Shown one piece after another: positions 20,706-33,717 of a DNA stretch of 64,000 bases. Positions within the stretch are counted from its first letter, which is position 1. Each line of letters starts with the position of its first letter. The notes below the pieces were generated by a model, which made no database searches, was not told where the DNA came from, and saw only the letters and a program-made list of their open reading frames with translations. Source of the DNA: Hypsibius dujardini (lineage: Eukaryota; Tardigrada; Eutardigrada; Parachela; Hypsibiidae); assembly GCA_001579985.1 (NCBI GenBank), contig LRSR01005490.1:1-64000 (forward strand), in the 5' to 3' direction. The position numbers and the translations under genes are program-made.

Positions 20706-23556
20706 ATGTGTTGCTGCTGTAGCCGAAGGAATGGCTCTTTTGCAGTGGCTGTTTACTATTCGGTAAGTTCCACTGATTTGCCTATTTACAGCGTGATAAT
20801 ATGTAATTTATAATTTACTCTGATTCTCGATCAGGTTTGTGGAGCTATGGGCCTTGCTGGGGGCATTTACGAGATGGTAACCGTATACGAATGGACGAAC
20901 TTGGTGCCTTCTATTAACATACTCCTGACAGGAATGGTCCTATTGTGCGGTATACTAATGGTGAGTTTTCTAGTTGATCTTGTCATTGAAATGTTATAGG
21001 GAGTTTTATTTGAAAACGTTCAAACGAGAGCGGTATATTTTACTGAAGCACCGTATGATGTATCCCTCCATACCAAGAAATAACATATTTTAAATAACAG
21101 TTAACATACGTTACAGTTAACAGTTAAGTTACGTAACAGTTAAGTTAAACTCGACGAAAACTTGAGTCAAATAAGTCTTGAATATATCTGAATACAACCA
21201 CTTATTTCAAGAAAGAATATTGTTTATATTGATATTGCTTCTTTTAGAAAAACTATTTAGATTAAAACTTCATTAGAAAAGTAAATTTTTGTAAAAACGA
21301 GACCAAATGTTTTTTTTTCAAATGCGAAACTTGCCAAAAAAACAGGTGATCTAAAGGAAATAATAAAGAAAGACTCTACACCGCGAAATCCGAATAACAA
21401 AAACTATGTTTTATTTAAACATAAAAAGTCGTTGTTGGTCATTTTGGAAGTAGCTGCAATATATTTAAATAACACCATGACCATGAGAGTTGTTTTTTTA
21501 AAACCGCTTTTCAGCTCAAAAATTCAATGTCACAAGAATGCAATTGGAACGGAATTACGTTTGTCGATCACAAATTTTGTCGAAAATTGTTTCGCAAACG
21601 ATCGATGTTAAGTTGCACCCTATCATCCCATTATTCCGAAAACTGTGAGAAGTCTGCAGCATATTGGTACCTGTTCTGCAAGGTCTTATTCCGCGGACTG
21701 CGATTTAGTCACCTTAGTGTTTATGAACACTTGCCGGTTTGTTTATTCAACGGATTCATAGCTGGTTGCCGAACAAAAACCATATTGGTTTATTGCATGA
21801 AAAAAAATCGAGAGCCCCAATTAGGAGATAAATCAGAACAATTTTTGGACATTTGGAACGAATCATTACGTTCTTCAAGCGTAACAACCAAAATTGGGTT
21901 CGATGCACAACGCAATTTGGGGGGATTTTTTTAGAAACTACCTGTCTTTTGCTTTTTCAGAATTGTTGACAGGAAACGAAAAACTTACCGACATACTGAA
22001 AAATTAATAATTAGTTTTTGACGTTAGGTTGAGCAACATTATCTTAGCTATCCATAGATGAGTCAAGCAGGGAAATTAGTCAATTGGAAGGGTGAAAAAA
22101 AAACAGAATGGCGAAAGTCTTCCTGCCAATACTGTAAACATGTCCACTGCAGTTGTGAGAAGCGTTTTTCTGAACATTGTGTTTGTTGCGGCTTAGGTGC
22201 GCGCGAACCTTTGGCTTCCCCGCTTGTGTCTGGAAAAACTTGAAACTATTTGTATTCAATCGGCCAATAAAAAATCCACTAAAAGCGTTTCTAATCAATT
22301 TCAATAGAAGGTGAAACGGGCGGTTTCCTAAAAAACCCCTCATTTTACGGTTGATTAGAGAAACACTGTATAAGAATACTTTGTTTCACGGGGGCGTCTC
22401 TAGTATTTTCACAACAATGGGTTCCGGACAACAACAAAAAATTGTGTTGGTGTGATTTAAATTTTTTCTTGGTGTAATTTTGACAGTTTTATTGTAAATT
22501 CGAGCTATGGTAAACCTGTAGACAGAAACGAGTTTTTTTAATTGCAAAATTAAAATAACGGAATTTGAATAAAAACCGTAGGTCATGGATTTTTAACGAC
22601 ACCGCAAAGCAATAATGTTCTTAAAGAGGAAAATTATGACGCCTGACTATTGCAATTTTTTTCCAAAACAAAATCAAGAACCTCTGTTTTTAAATCAATC
22701 CCGTCAAAGGATCTCAATTTTTTTTCCAGATGAGCACTCATATTATCGGAAGCGGCATCGCTTTGGCCATCGCTGGTATGCTGGTCATAACCATATGTGC
22801 CATTTATCCCGTCGCCGTATACAATGAAAAGTCTGCAGGGGAAACGATCGGTCGGATTCTCGGTCTCGTAGTTGGTATCGCAATCCAGGCAAGCACAGTA
22901 TTTCGGTAAAGAAATTTGGCCCACATATTAGCGCCGGCAAAAGGTTTGAGAGATTATTTGTCGCTCTTGCTAGTTTCGAACCGCCAGGCCCATATGGTCG
23001 GAACTGATTTGACCTTTTCAACATTATTTTTTCAAACGATATGATTTTATTTCAACTTATCCTCTTACGGAAAAATTGATAAAAAAGTCTTTAATTTGCA
23101 GAACAATTGTAAATGTTTGCGACATGGTGTAATAAATTATTAATTCAAGCACCTACTCGAAGATGGTGAAAAACGTTAGTAGTTCATGAAGGTCATTCCC
23201 TGTATTCGTTTATTGCTTTCGTGGCAGTCAAACCCATGCTCAGTTGACTCATGATTATTGGGAGAAATAACGAGACGCATACGGTCTCAAACAACACATT
23301 ATCAGCGTACAAAATAAAGTACTCAGATAATCAAAACCAAAATTAACCGACACGTCGGAAGCAAAATTGCATTTGAAACACAATATGATATAATGTGCAA
23401 CAGGTCAGATGCGTGCCACCGTGCTAAGAACTGCATTACGAAAATAATAATGAACTTGGGTTTTCTTCTCTACAGGCGTACTTCATTTACGTCATTGCCA
23501 GCTACCAACGAGAGTTGTTAGCCGCGAGAATCCGGCAGGATGACTACAAAGTGTGA
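20706..23556 (+). CDS. Small four-transmembrane protein (140 aa)
   Basis: Exons 20706-20762, 20835-20960, 22730-22888, 23476-23556, all phase 0, giving 141 codons including the stop. The N-terminus MCCCCSRRNG is a likely palmitoylation cluster. Four hydrophobic stretches follow: about residues 11-32, 43-64, 70-90 and 101-125 (the last ends GIAIQAYFIYVIASYQREL), then a short charged tail ending DDYKV. The topology suggests a tetraspan protein of the LAPTM/MARVEL kind with both ends in the cytoplasm, but no family motif is decisive. Intron 3 uses a GC donor (ATCCAG/GCAAGC); the only nearby GT alternative would change frame and destroy the fourth membrane segment. The 1.8-kb second intron contains only AT-rich sequence and an unconvincing open frame (21527-21934). 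Confidence 0.8.
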
Positions 23557-25319
23557 AGCATGCTCCCTGAACGTACCTAATCGCGCATAGTTATCACGTA
23601 CCTTTAATGTCCTTCTGTTCAACGCGGATTCCGCACTTGACAAAAAATTTCTAATTCAAGAAACCAACTTGTTGTGGTTATTTCGTCAACTGTTTGAATT
23701 TTTGGTATTTTTCATACGGTACTAACGCCAGGAAAACAAAATGAAGACGAGAAAGCGAAAATGTACGAGAAAAAAAACACGCAGAGAAAATAGATAGTCC
23801 TGAGTGAAACAATAATCTAGAACGGGTGACATCGGAAAAATAAAAAGACAAATTACAGAAACCCAGAAACCGATTCATCCGGCTCGGTGGAAGTTTAAAA
23901 AGTTTTACTCGTCATAGAAACATGTTTAAGCGAAACTGTATGATTGAAAATATCACTTGAACGTTGACTGTTGAAATCTTAGAAAATGTTGTGGTGGAAA
24001 TGACTCCCAGGACAGCGAACTAGCTGCTGCTCATTTTTTGCTAAGCATTTTTTGCACAAGACTCGTCAGAGTGAAGCCACTGCTTGATCTGCGGATCCCT
24101 GCATCTGTTCTTGCAGCTTCGGTCTGGCGTGTCTTCTGCTGGTACCGTTACAATTCGGCATTAACCACGCCGTAGCTGCTTGTCCCAGTGGCGGGTAAAA
24201 AAACGAGATAGACAATGTGCGTATAGACATACTACAGCAAGGTCATGTACAGCTTAACTTGATTTCCCACCGTTGAGAAATTTGCAGCCAGCCCGAGAGC
24301 TCCACAATGTAAATGAAATTCTCCAACACTGACATGAGAACGACAATCATGCTAGCCATCAGTTTTCCCAAATTGATTGATGCAACAAGGGTTGTCTGGG
24401 TTTTGAGCATAACAAACGGTTGCCCGAAGTTCCTCCTATAATACAATCTGTGTGCAGGGTCCTGACGAGGTTCGATTCGTGCTTTCGCAAAATTGGTTGC
24501 GGAACCGCAATCCTTTTATTTTAATTAACTAAATTGTGAAACCGCAACAGCCCTGCTTTTAGTTAAATAAAATGGCTGATCCGCAATCAGTAGGCGTAGG
24601 TCCTAGTGTGTGCTTTGTAGTGCGTCGGACAAACTCCTGATGGTATGCGAACGTTCCGGTTTCAGAACCACCTCATTTAAAAAAAATTGCGGGACAGGAA
24701 CTATGAATTCGATTTTTGTTCCGCCATCGGGGTTCTCGTTACGGCTGTCTGTGAACAATATCTGCAGAAAAAGAATTAGTTACGGTGTACACAAAAGCAG
24801 TTCCGTGATTCGAATATTTGATTGGTCGAATTACATGGGGGCTCATAGTTAAAGAAAGTGTGCAAATCCGTTCATAGATGATCAATAAAATTCAAAAAAA
24901 TGCCTTTAAGCAAAAAGCGAATGTTTCGTTCCATGATTGTTACTTGGCAAAATGTTCATCGTTAATTTTGACCTCTTTCAGCGGCTGGCTGCATTGTTGG
25001 CAGTTTCTAGAGGAATGTGGTTTGGCTTTGACTTTGGGTCAAGCACAAGTTTCTCAAGTTTTACAAGTTGAACAAGTTTCACAAGTATGATACATACTAG
25101 CGGTCGACCCTCGTTACGCGCGGGATTCAATTCAGCCATCGCTCGACTTTCTGGAATGATTACGAAACATGGAAACGCCTTACTTGGAGTAATTTTCAGA
25201 TTATATACCCAGAAACGACGCCATGTTGTTTTTTCCTAATAGATCAATAATCATGATGATTTTTAAGAATTAGTTTCTCTTTGTGGTCCCAATAACTTTT
25301 TTGGCTGATTTTCAAGGCC
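23557..25319. other. Interval without an assigned gene
   Basis: A minus-strand frame at 24243-24446 includes a hydrophobic stretch (MASMIVVLMSVLENFIYIVE) that could be an exon of a membrane protein, but no partner exon or clear splice site supports it. At 25035-25088 a CAAGTTT motif is repeated about four to five times. Confidence 0.35.
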
Positions 25320-25800
25320 TAGATAAAATTGGAAGATCTCGCTTCGCGAGAATTTCGCTCCAAAAAAACGCAGCTCCTCAAAAGTATTTCAAAAAATAAT
25401 TTTTACACTATCTCATCCATATTTAAATTTTGAATCGCCTGGCACCAGCCTAAAAATTATTGCCGTCAGGGGTCATAGCTATCACTCGCTGCGCAACTTG
25501 CCCCGAAATAGCGGTATTCGAATTTTTGCAGAATATTACTGAAAAGAGCCAAAAAAATCTTTTAATTCTATTCAAAATTAATTTCGATTTCATTTGAAAT
25601 CGAAATTTAATTTAATTTAAAATTACTTTAAGCTAATACAATTATAATCATAGGCAATATTTAATTGGAATTCATTTTTGAAAGGCCAAAATTGGGCCAA
25701 AAAGGCCAAAATTGGGACAGTTTTTCGGCTGATACGAATAGAGTCAAAATCGAATCATGGATGCGATAGTGTCCAAAAAAGCTGTTTTATTACTTTTCAG
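25320..25800. repeat. Probable diverged foldback element
   Basis: CACTATCTCATCCAT at about 25407 returns inverted as ATGGATGCGATAGTG near 25757, with further loosely complementary AT-rich flanks. Its order of motifs resembles the foldback at 16441-17079. Ends are not sharply defined. Confidence 0.4.
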
Positions 25801-27664
25801 AAGAATACTTGTTTTCGCAATCGAATTAACGGAAAACGAGAGCTTTCTTAGTCTTCTCGACTTCGAAAATCAATCAGAAACAATTCTAGAAACCACACCA
25901 GTAAACTTTTTCTGGAAAATATAATCAATATGGCTCTACCGAAGAACCATCAGACAATGTGGTACCGGGATTGTCATCTGGAACTAATACCAAGTTAGGT
26001 ACACATTTAAGGAAGTCCGAGCGGTACCGCGAATGAGAAATAGGGAAATGCTTAAAAACAGACAAAATACCAATGGATTATTCAAATGTCCTTCAAGAAT
26101 GTGGGGCTAGAACAAGCATGATTTCTTTTTATTTGCAGTTCAAACTGCGTCTTGCCACTCGGCGTACTAAGTATATGCCAGGAAGGCAACGGTAATGGGT
26201 CTGGAGAGCTGTATGCATCAAACAAACCGGAAACAAAAAGAAAGTGTCTACGCCTAGTCTTTTCTTCCGTATTTTTCTGCGGAACCAGAAATGTGTGATT
26301 TCCACGCCCATACGCCAATTTTACAAAAACGATATATAAATAGATATTTTTGTGGAAAACACCACGCCGATCGAGAGGACCAATCTCGTGTGCTGCCCAA
26401 GTAAGATGCTGTCCCTCTTCGAACTGGGGAAACATTTGTGGAAATCTTCGGGGAAGTTTTATGATCTAGAAGCAATAGGGTCTGTTCGGAGCGATACATA
26501 ACCTTAGATGTTATCTTTAAGTCCGTGTGACGTCACGAAAAGGGGGGGGGGTAAGGACTTAAGGTATTATGACAGCCGTTTCACGTCCTCAAGCCTGTAG
26601 TCGGAGCTCGTATCGATTGGCCCGATGGACAATGGCCCCTTGCGAGTTAGTCGTGCTAAGGTTTTCGAGATGAGTCACAGCTTTACCAGGGATCAAGTAA
26701 ATGTGGGAATAGTTTGATAACATGAGTTATCACCATTGAATATTTAATATTTGCATGGGTATGTTAAACTTTGTTTTGGTATAGGCTCAACGAGTGGAAT
26801 TATTGCATTTCAGTAGCAATGGTTGGCGCAATATTTTGTACAGCGACCTTTTTTATCCGTAGGTCTACAGGCTAAATTATTTTTCCTTCTAAACGTCCGA
26901 GATCTCTGGAAAAGTCACCTGTCAGATATCTTTAAAAATATGCATTCTTTTTGCAGATACGTTTGACTAGACTTGTACGAAACAGCCAACAGCTGGATAA
27001 CCCAACCGCGGCTCTTGCAAATCTCCGGTCAACCGAGTTATTCGAGAATAAGTTGGCTCTCCTGGTACATCTCACATGAAACACAGTTCATTCTTTCGTA
27101 CTAACTCTTTAAGTTTATTTTGTTACGCCTTCCTTTATTTTGATGTTTAAAACCGTCCAATAACAACAAAACTCAAAGTTGAGTCACCGGTTTAACCTTA
27201 ATTTTCAGTTCATTCGCATGACATGTGATTAACCCTAGTTCCCATTACACATACAAAAAGATATCTTTCCGTCTAATTTTCCGCACAGAATCTGGTAAAA
27301 TTTCTGCAAGAAAATAAACTCGTTAAAATTCCGAAAGTTTTAGAATTTTGGAAAGTAGGACAAATTTAAACCGACTTCCAAAGTTAACCCCAACTGGCAA
27401 AAAATAGGATAATATACAGACCATAGTACACATTTGGTATACGAAAAGAAAAATTCTGGTCAATGCTTTCTTCGCGAAAATGCTAAAACTGTTTCAGAAC
27501 TATTTTTGGACACGTATTTTGCTGTGTTCTAAAATAATTAGAAATACCACCATTGCGTTCCACAAGATGCCAAACCCTGGGCACCCTGCACAGACTTTTA
27601 TTTCAGTAATTTATTTCTAAAAACTTACAGTCTGCTCGCCTTTCGAATAAGAATGATTAGCAGA
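25801..27664. other. Interval without an assigned gene
   Basis: An open stretch at 26955-27079 behind an acceptor-like TTTTGCAG encodes RLTRLVRNSQQLDNPTAALA and continues to a stop. It looks exon-like, but no partner was found. No other support for a gene. Confidence 0.35.
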
Positions 27665-27805
27665 CAAACGCGGTGGGTTGAATCGGTCGGGTGGCGGAGG
27701 GCGCCACAAGTGTAAATTGTAAACAACACTTATTCAGCTTCATTTGTGGCGCCCTTCGCCACCCGACCGATTCAACCCGTGTAGCGATTCAACCCACCGC
27801 GTTTG
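27665..27805. repeat. Near-perfect hairpin element
   Basis: The left arm CAAACGCGGTGGGTTGAATC (continuing GGTCGGGTGGCGGAGGGCGCCACAA) is fully mirrored on the right, which additionally repeats a roughly 18-base unit containing GATTCAACCC. The loop is about 35 bases. A GC-rich palindrome in AT-rich surroundings. Confidence 0.85.
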
Positions 27806-28710
27806 CTTGGTAAGGCCTATAAATTTGAAAGCTCACACATATCTTTTCACATTAATTTAGACTGACAAAAAGAGTGGTCACACGCCTTGTGAACGGCCTC
27901 ACAAATTCTGTGCGGAATGGCGTATGATTTATGTAAAAAATGGACTTTTCGTATGATTTATCGTACTTAATATTTTCATGTGTACTAGGGAGAAGGACTT
28001 AGTAAGTGACTCAAAAAACACGGGAACATTTCGACGGTCAATATTAGTTTTTAATATTGCGAATGACACCTGGCTTTTTTCAAACCGGAATTTTTTTCAG
28101 CCATATAGATAAAATAAAGCCAGAATTTCAGGAAACTGGCTAGATACTTGGCTTAATTTATCCCCGTGGTTACTGGGGCGTGAATTTTTGCTCTTACAAT
28201 AAGTTTAAAATCGGCATCTGCGTCTTGATTTTCAAAAGGGTAGACAGTAAGTTATCTTTGGCGCTGAAGTTCCGTGCAGTCGTTAAAAAAAAACTATTAT
28301 TCTGAGGGAAGCAGTTTTAATTTCCATTTCCCCTCAAAATGCCCCAAGCGAAAGATCCCATTTTTGCTGAACCGTGTTTAGTACTGTCATCCGCATTCCA
28401 AAATTCGGTCTGGAAGAGGCACAATGTTGGAAAATGTGTAACCCTTTGGCATTATCCATTCAAAACTCATCGCGCTAGGTTAATGCAAATTTTGGCCCGG
28501 CATTGCCACCTGGTTGGTTTGCAACACAGTGCTTTTTTACGTTTATTTTGACAGGGTGAACCCGGGCAATATTTCCTGCATCAAACTAGCTTGCTAGGAC
28601 TAATAATTAGGAAAAAGCTGGTTCGTCGAGTAGCACGATTTCAAAATAAGTTTTCTCGCTGGGATTTACTATTTTTTGAATTCTGCTTTTTTATGAAGTT
28701 TTGTAAGTTA

Positions 28711-28842
28711 CTGTACTGCCGCGTTAGTTTCGCGCACCTGTAGCACCGCCCCGGGCGATTTTCCCCCCAATCCGTGTTAATGCCCGGGCAGTATATACTG
28801 AGAATGCTGTGTTTGTGGCGCGAAGCTAACGCGGCAGTACAG
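28711..28842. repeat. Short MITE with TA target duplication
   Basis: TA, then CTGTACTGCCGCGTTAG (continuing with TTCGCGC), mirrored at the right end as GCGCGAAGCTAACGCGGCAG, then TACAG and TA. The arms are about 27 bases and the total is 132 bases. The TA flanks suggest a mariner-type origin. Confidence 0.8.
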
Positions 28843-29288
28843 TATCTGATAATTGACGACCAATCTGAAACTTGTGAGACACAGCTGCCTGTTTTGATAG
28901 CCAAAACAGGTGACCCAAAACCACTAATACTTGGGCAAAATCCCTGTACGTAGCATCACCGAGAGACCACCGTACAAAACAGCAATTTCCTACTCATATG
29001 GGATCTTTAAAGTAAAGGTTGTAGCATTCTGGGAAATGGGATGTTTCCAGGCCGTTGCGGCGCTCTTGTTAGGCGAATTAGCTCGGATCATTGTGGCTGC
29101 AGATCAGCAACGCGTAATTATACGCCAGTGCATCGGTAAGGCTTTACTATACACTACAACAGACGCCCAGTGTATTGCCACGTCAAAGTACTGTGTAGCC
29201 GGAATTCATTGGGGGATGGTCGGTTGGACTGCAGACGTGTAAAATGGGAAAAACCCGCACGAGACATCCGATTCCCTAGTCGTGCCCA

Positions 29289-31435
29289 TTAGTGATGATT
29301 AGAGTTGCGGAATAGGTGGAACGCTCCGTAGATGGCTGGATTAGTAATTGAGTTACTCATTCCTGGGTCAAAAACACAGCACAAAATTGTAAAGGTGTAA
29401 TCGCAAAGGAATCAAACACTTTATTCGGAGAAATGTATGGGTATCATTCCCCTGGCCCTGTTCGCGAGCACCGTCATTGCGTCCTGGAAAAGCTATGACT
29501 ACCACAACTTCATGAAACTCATGTCATATAAATGAAGCGCATTGAAAACAAAATTATCGCTGTCATCAAACGTGATTAGTTATTATTTCTGAGGATTTAT
29601 TGAAAACATCAGAGCGCTTACATATTATTATGAAGAATTCTACGAGCAGAATTGTTTTTCTTTTTCGTTATTTGGATTTTTTCTTGAGCTTTCGTAAACG
29701 CCTGCATAGAGGAAAATGACGGAAAATTGGAACAAAGAAAGGTCCGAAAATTAGGGAAAACTGAATTACAACAAAATTAATTACTAAACAAAAACTAGGA
29801 AGAGCTGTGATAGGATCAGTGCCATAATGACGCGAGATCAAGTTCAAAAATGCAAGAATTAATAAGAGAGAAAATTACTTACAATAAGATTGCGAAAGGT
29901 ATTGGTTGAGATTAAAAATTTAATGTTTGCGAAACAACAAAACGGGCTCTGCTGAATAAAATTGTTACGATGAACAAAAAGCGAGACGAGGAACCAAAAA
30001 CTTTAACTCTTTTAACGGCAGTGGAACCGTAATTGTCGAAATAGAAATGTAATGGGCAATCATCATCATTATGGCTCAGGAATCAGAAAATATATCCTTT
30101 TCTCAGTCGATTTTTTGCAAACGATCGGTTTCGACTTTTCAGCTTTTCAGATTGTTGGGATCAACCGCGTTTTTCGAAAGTCTTTGGTTGAGAAGCGTTA
30201 CGGTGGATCCACTCACCAAACAGAAAAATATCCTTCACCGCATTGGACGCCGTAGTACCATTCACGTCCGTTCCATGTGCGAACACAAAGTAAATCATAG
30301 CGATGTGGTAGGGTGCTAAAATAGGTGAGAGTTTGAGTCAATGCTGTTTGCACAGATTTGAACTTCGTTCGTATCTGGAAAAACTACATTTTCTGGTCCA
30401 CGAACACATAACGGCGAATTTCGATGGAACGTTGAAATGATAAGCTACTTGTTGCCATTATTTGACATTTTCATTCATATCGATGGATTGATAAATACCA
30501 TAAGGTTTTTTAGGATGAGCCGTGTTTCAATCGTGATTGATTCAATTATAGTCAGATTTCCGGTAAATTTATGTTACAAACAAGTAATCATCCGGCATGG
30601 GTCGAGATCATTTTCACCTTCTGATTCTAGTTTCACACTTTTTTGAAATACATTTTGTATCCTCCTGCACCCCATTTAGGTTTTCGAAATAACTGTTATT
30701 TGAAGAAAAAAATCTTTCAAATTATCTATATAATAAATCAATTAAATAAATAAATTTACCGGCCCTTATTTTTTCCCGTCAATCAACTCACCCATTATTT
30801 TTCGTCTTTCGGCAAAACTAACTTTTTTTAAAGTGTTAAGTCAAAAGTACATTTGATTCAGCACATTTAAAACAGAGTGCCGAGCAGTCAGTGGGTACTT
30901 GCCCCAACAAGCGATGAAGGTGAGAATGACCAGGAGCGATATCCAGAACGCATTGCGAGCCGCCTTTCTCATTGTATGTTCACGCACGGAATCCGCTCGA
31001 GCTCTTGAGGAGCTTCCTCGGCGATGCCAGGTCGCCTCTGTTTATGATAATTTGTGTTATTGTTCCATACTCAACAAAATTATTGATAAATGTAATTGTA
31101 ACGCACCAGGTGTCATGAGGTAAGATGTATTTCGCCGTAGTTGATACCAAATGATGCTGTACGCAACCAGAATAATCCCCAGCGGAATGGCGAATAGGAC
31201 GGTGAAGGTCGCCATGGTGTAGGCAGTTTCCTGCCAAGGTTCGCTGTAAGCACCGTGAGTGCAGCACTGCCACAAATCGTGTCCGTCTACTTGGAATGGA
31301 GCTTTTTCAACGCGAAAAATTTGGAGCTGCAAGAAAGAACGGTCTATTGAGAAGACGATTTAAAGAAGAGTTAAATGCAAACAATGAAAAAGACAGACAA
31401 GTAGTCATAAAACAGGCAGTCAGACCCATTTTTTA

Positions 31436-31508
<73 letters not shown>

Positions 31509-33717
31509 CTGGTACAGAAAAGGGAATAAATCGTAACCGTAGCGTTGGCCAAAAGTAGTAAACCCAGATTACAATAGTGCGAATAGAAAGACGGGAAATC
31601 TGAGATTAAAAATGTTGAAAAAGCCTTTCGCGATTAATATTGTTGATGCCGAGTACTCAAAAGTCGAATTCGGATTAATCTGCTTTAACAAAATATTAAA
31701 CTTGTGAACATTATATTTTATGATTATCATTCCTTGAAAAGTTTGGATATTGAGTGTTAGCAAAGGATTCAGCCTCATTTACGCCAAAACACTATTAGAA
31801 GGTGTTCGGAACGAGATATAGCCCAACCAATGATCGCCTTGTACTTTGTCTCCTACCTTGATAATTAAACACATGTAATTTTAAGCGATAAAATTATGTC
31901 TTTGTATGACTAGGAAAGTGGGAATTCCGGAGAATAAAAATCTCGCGAGTTCTCCCAACTCAGTCCCATTTCATGTTCTTTATTATGCATTAAGATTGAT
32001 TAGTTGGCAAGTGCAGCTAATTCTTTGAGGACGCTGAAGAAATGAATCGTCTCACGGAAAGGAAATATATTTTTTAAAATAACTCTGACTTGTCGCTAAT
32101 TTCTGTATAAATCTATCATGTTTGAGGCGGTGATTTTTTTGAGGCGTTAACATTTTTATTTAGGAAAACGTAATGTTTGGATTTTTTTTTATCTCATAAC
32201 ATTAAAATTAAAAGGAAAATTTACTTATGACATACTCACGTTTCCCATGAGTTTTGTCAGATGGCAAACTGATCGCACTATGAGGTCTTCCTTCTCATTT
32301 GTTAAGGTGCTCTAGACTGTACCTGAGGTGTGCTACAGATTATTGCCAGAAGCCAACCTCCCATGAGCATAGCCTTAACGAAAGCATGCTGTCTGACGCG
32401 CGTCAAGGGACGGGAGATCACCATACACCTTTTAAACAAGATAATCATTTGTTTAATTAATGGCACAGTTGTCCCAAGAGAAAATTCGGTCAAACAATAA
32501 GGGTTTCATGCAATGGCAACGTACCGGTCAATGCTGATAGCAGTGATAATGAAGGTACTGGCATACAGAGACAGCATTTGCATGAACTTCACCGCCTTGC
32601 AGGCAAAATTACCTGCCAGCCTGGATAAAAACTTTATGAACAACTTCGTCACAAAATTGCTTACCCACAAACTATGCGTAATTAGAATGCTATTAAACAC
32701 TCCCGCAGAAAAAGTGAAAAATTGGTGATACAGGCACACTGGTGTCACATTGGTGTCTTTGCACGTAAAGCGAGCGATATGTCCCAGAGAAAACAAAAAT
32801 GGAAAACGTGTGATGGCTTCAAACAGCACTAAAAATTGCCTTTCGCTTTTTTAAGAGCTCACTAAATGGTTTCACTAGTACATTTACCAGCGTGACGAAT
32901 ACGAGAGTTTCCCATTTTTTTTAAATGAAAAACTTAGAGATTCTATGAAACGCAGGTTTCGATAGAAAATATTGGCTCAAGCTATCCTTTTTAAGAACAG
33001 GCACAACTCAAGAACTTCAATCAAAATCAGAACGCATACATGTAAAACCACCAACAACCCGTGTACCGTGTTTGTAAATACTAATGGGAAAAACTTGTGG
33101 AGGCTATATCTCCGCTATATCCCCAGATATTGTTACAAAATTATTGAGAGCGTCCCATTTGGCGCCATTTTATTTCTGCTTCTACTGAACGATGGTGAGG
33201 CCCGTTAAATTGATCTTGCTATTTTTGAGTAGCCAAAAGAACGGTTAATGAAATGTCTGTTTTGGTTTTTCGTTGCACGAGGTGCACGCAACGAAATCTT
33301 GGCTTTTGTAATGGTGTAATGTAAATACGTCCGTTTACACAGAGCTGGTGTTCAGACAAATTTCACTGACCACTGATAGGTCAATTTCCATATAGCATCG
33401 GCAAGTCCGCAGAAAATAGCTACAAGGGAGTCAGCAATGCTGAGATGCAGAATAAGAAGATCGATATTGCCAAAGGACTGCTTGTGAAGATACCGCTTAG
33501 ACAGTAATAGGACGGAAATTGGCACGTTGAACAGAATTCCCAGGCCGAAGCAGAGGAACAAAATTTCCGCCTCCACATTGCGACGATGGACTTCCTGTGG
33601 ATTGTCATCCAAGCGTATGTCCAAATTGTTTTCGATGGTACTGGCCCGACCGACAGTGAAGCTGATATTGTTAGTTAAATGCGCGCTTGAAGAAAAACTC
33701 GGACGTCTATGCGGCAT
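29289..33717 (-). CDS. GnRH/corazonin/AKH-family G-protein-coupled receptor 1 (358 aa)
   Basis: Class-A neuropeptide receptor of the plasma membrane. Minus-strand exons: 33371-33717, 32525-32620, 32323-32428, 31107-31326, 30903-31037, 30217-30315, 29289-29362. All phases close (2, 2, 0, 1, 1, 1) to 359 codons including the stop. Seven membrane segments are recognisable. TM1 contains GILFNV; TM2 LSIADSL with Asp2.50. TM3 starts at C123 and ends D147-R148-C149 (DRC for DRY). TM4 has W173. Extracellular loop 2 has WQCCTHGAY, like the QCVTH of vertebrate GnRH receptors. TM5 has P231, TM6 ends CWAPY (300-304), TM7 has NPAIYG (342-347). The cytoplasmic tail is only about 10 residues, as in mammalian GnRH receptors. 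NNIS in the N-terminus can be glycosylated. Intron 5 needs a GC donor (TGGG/GCAAGT), which restores the CWxPY motif. Likely ligand: a peptide such as that at 6686. Confidence 0.94.
31436..31506. repeat. Pure (GACA)n microsatellite in an intron of receptor gene 1
   Basis: About 17 almost uninterrupted GACA units, the cleanest of the four arrays in the window. Confidence 0.97.

Noticed and set aside
21527-21934. A 135-codon plus-strand frame inside an intron of the four-TM gene
   Set aside because: No domain, no transposon similarity that I recognise, and no splice support; kept as chance.
28931-29535. Plus-strand open frames with hydrophobic parts (AVAALLLGELARIIVAAD; GIIPLALFASTVIASW), at first read as a paralogue of the four-TM gene
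   Set aside because: They overlap the well-supported last exon and intron of receptor 1 on the other strand, and their phases do not join.
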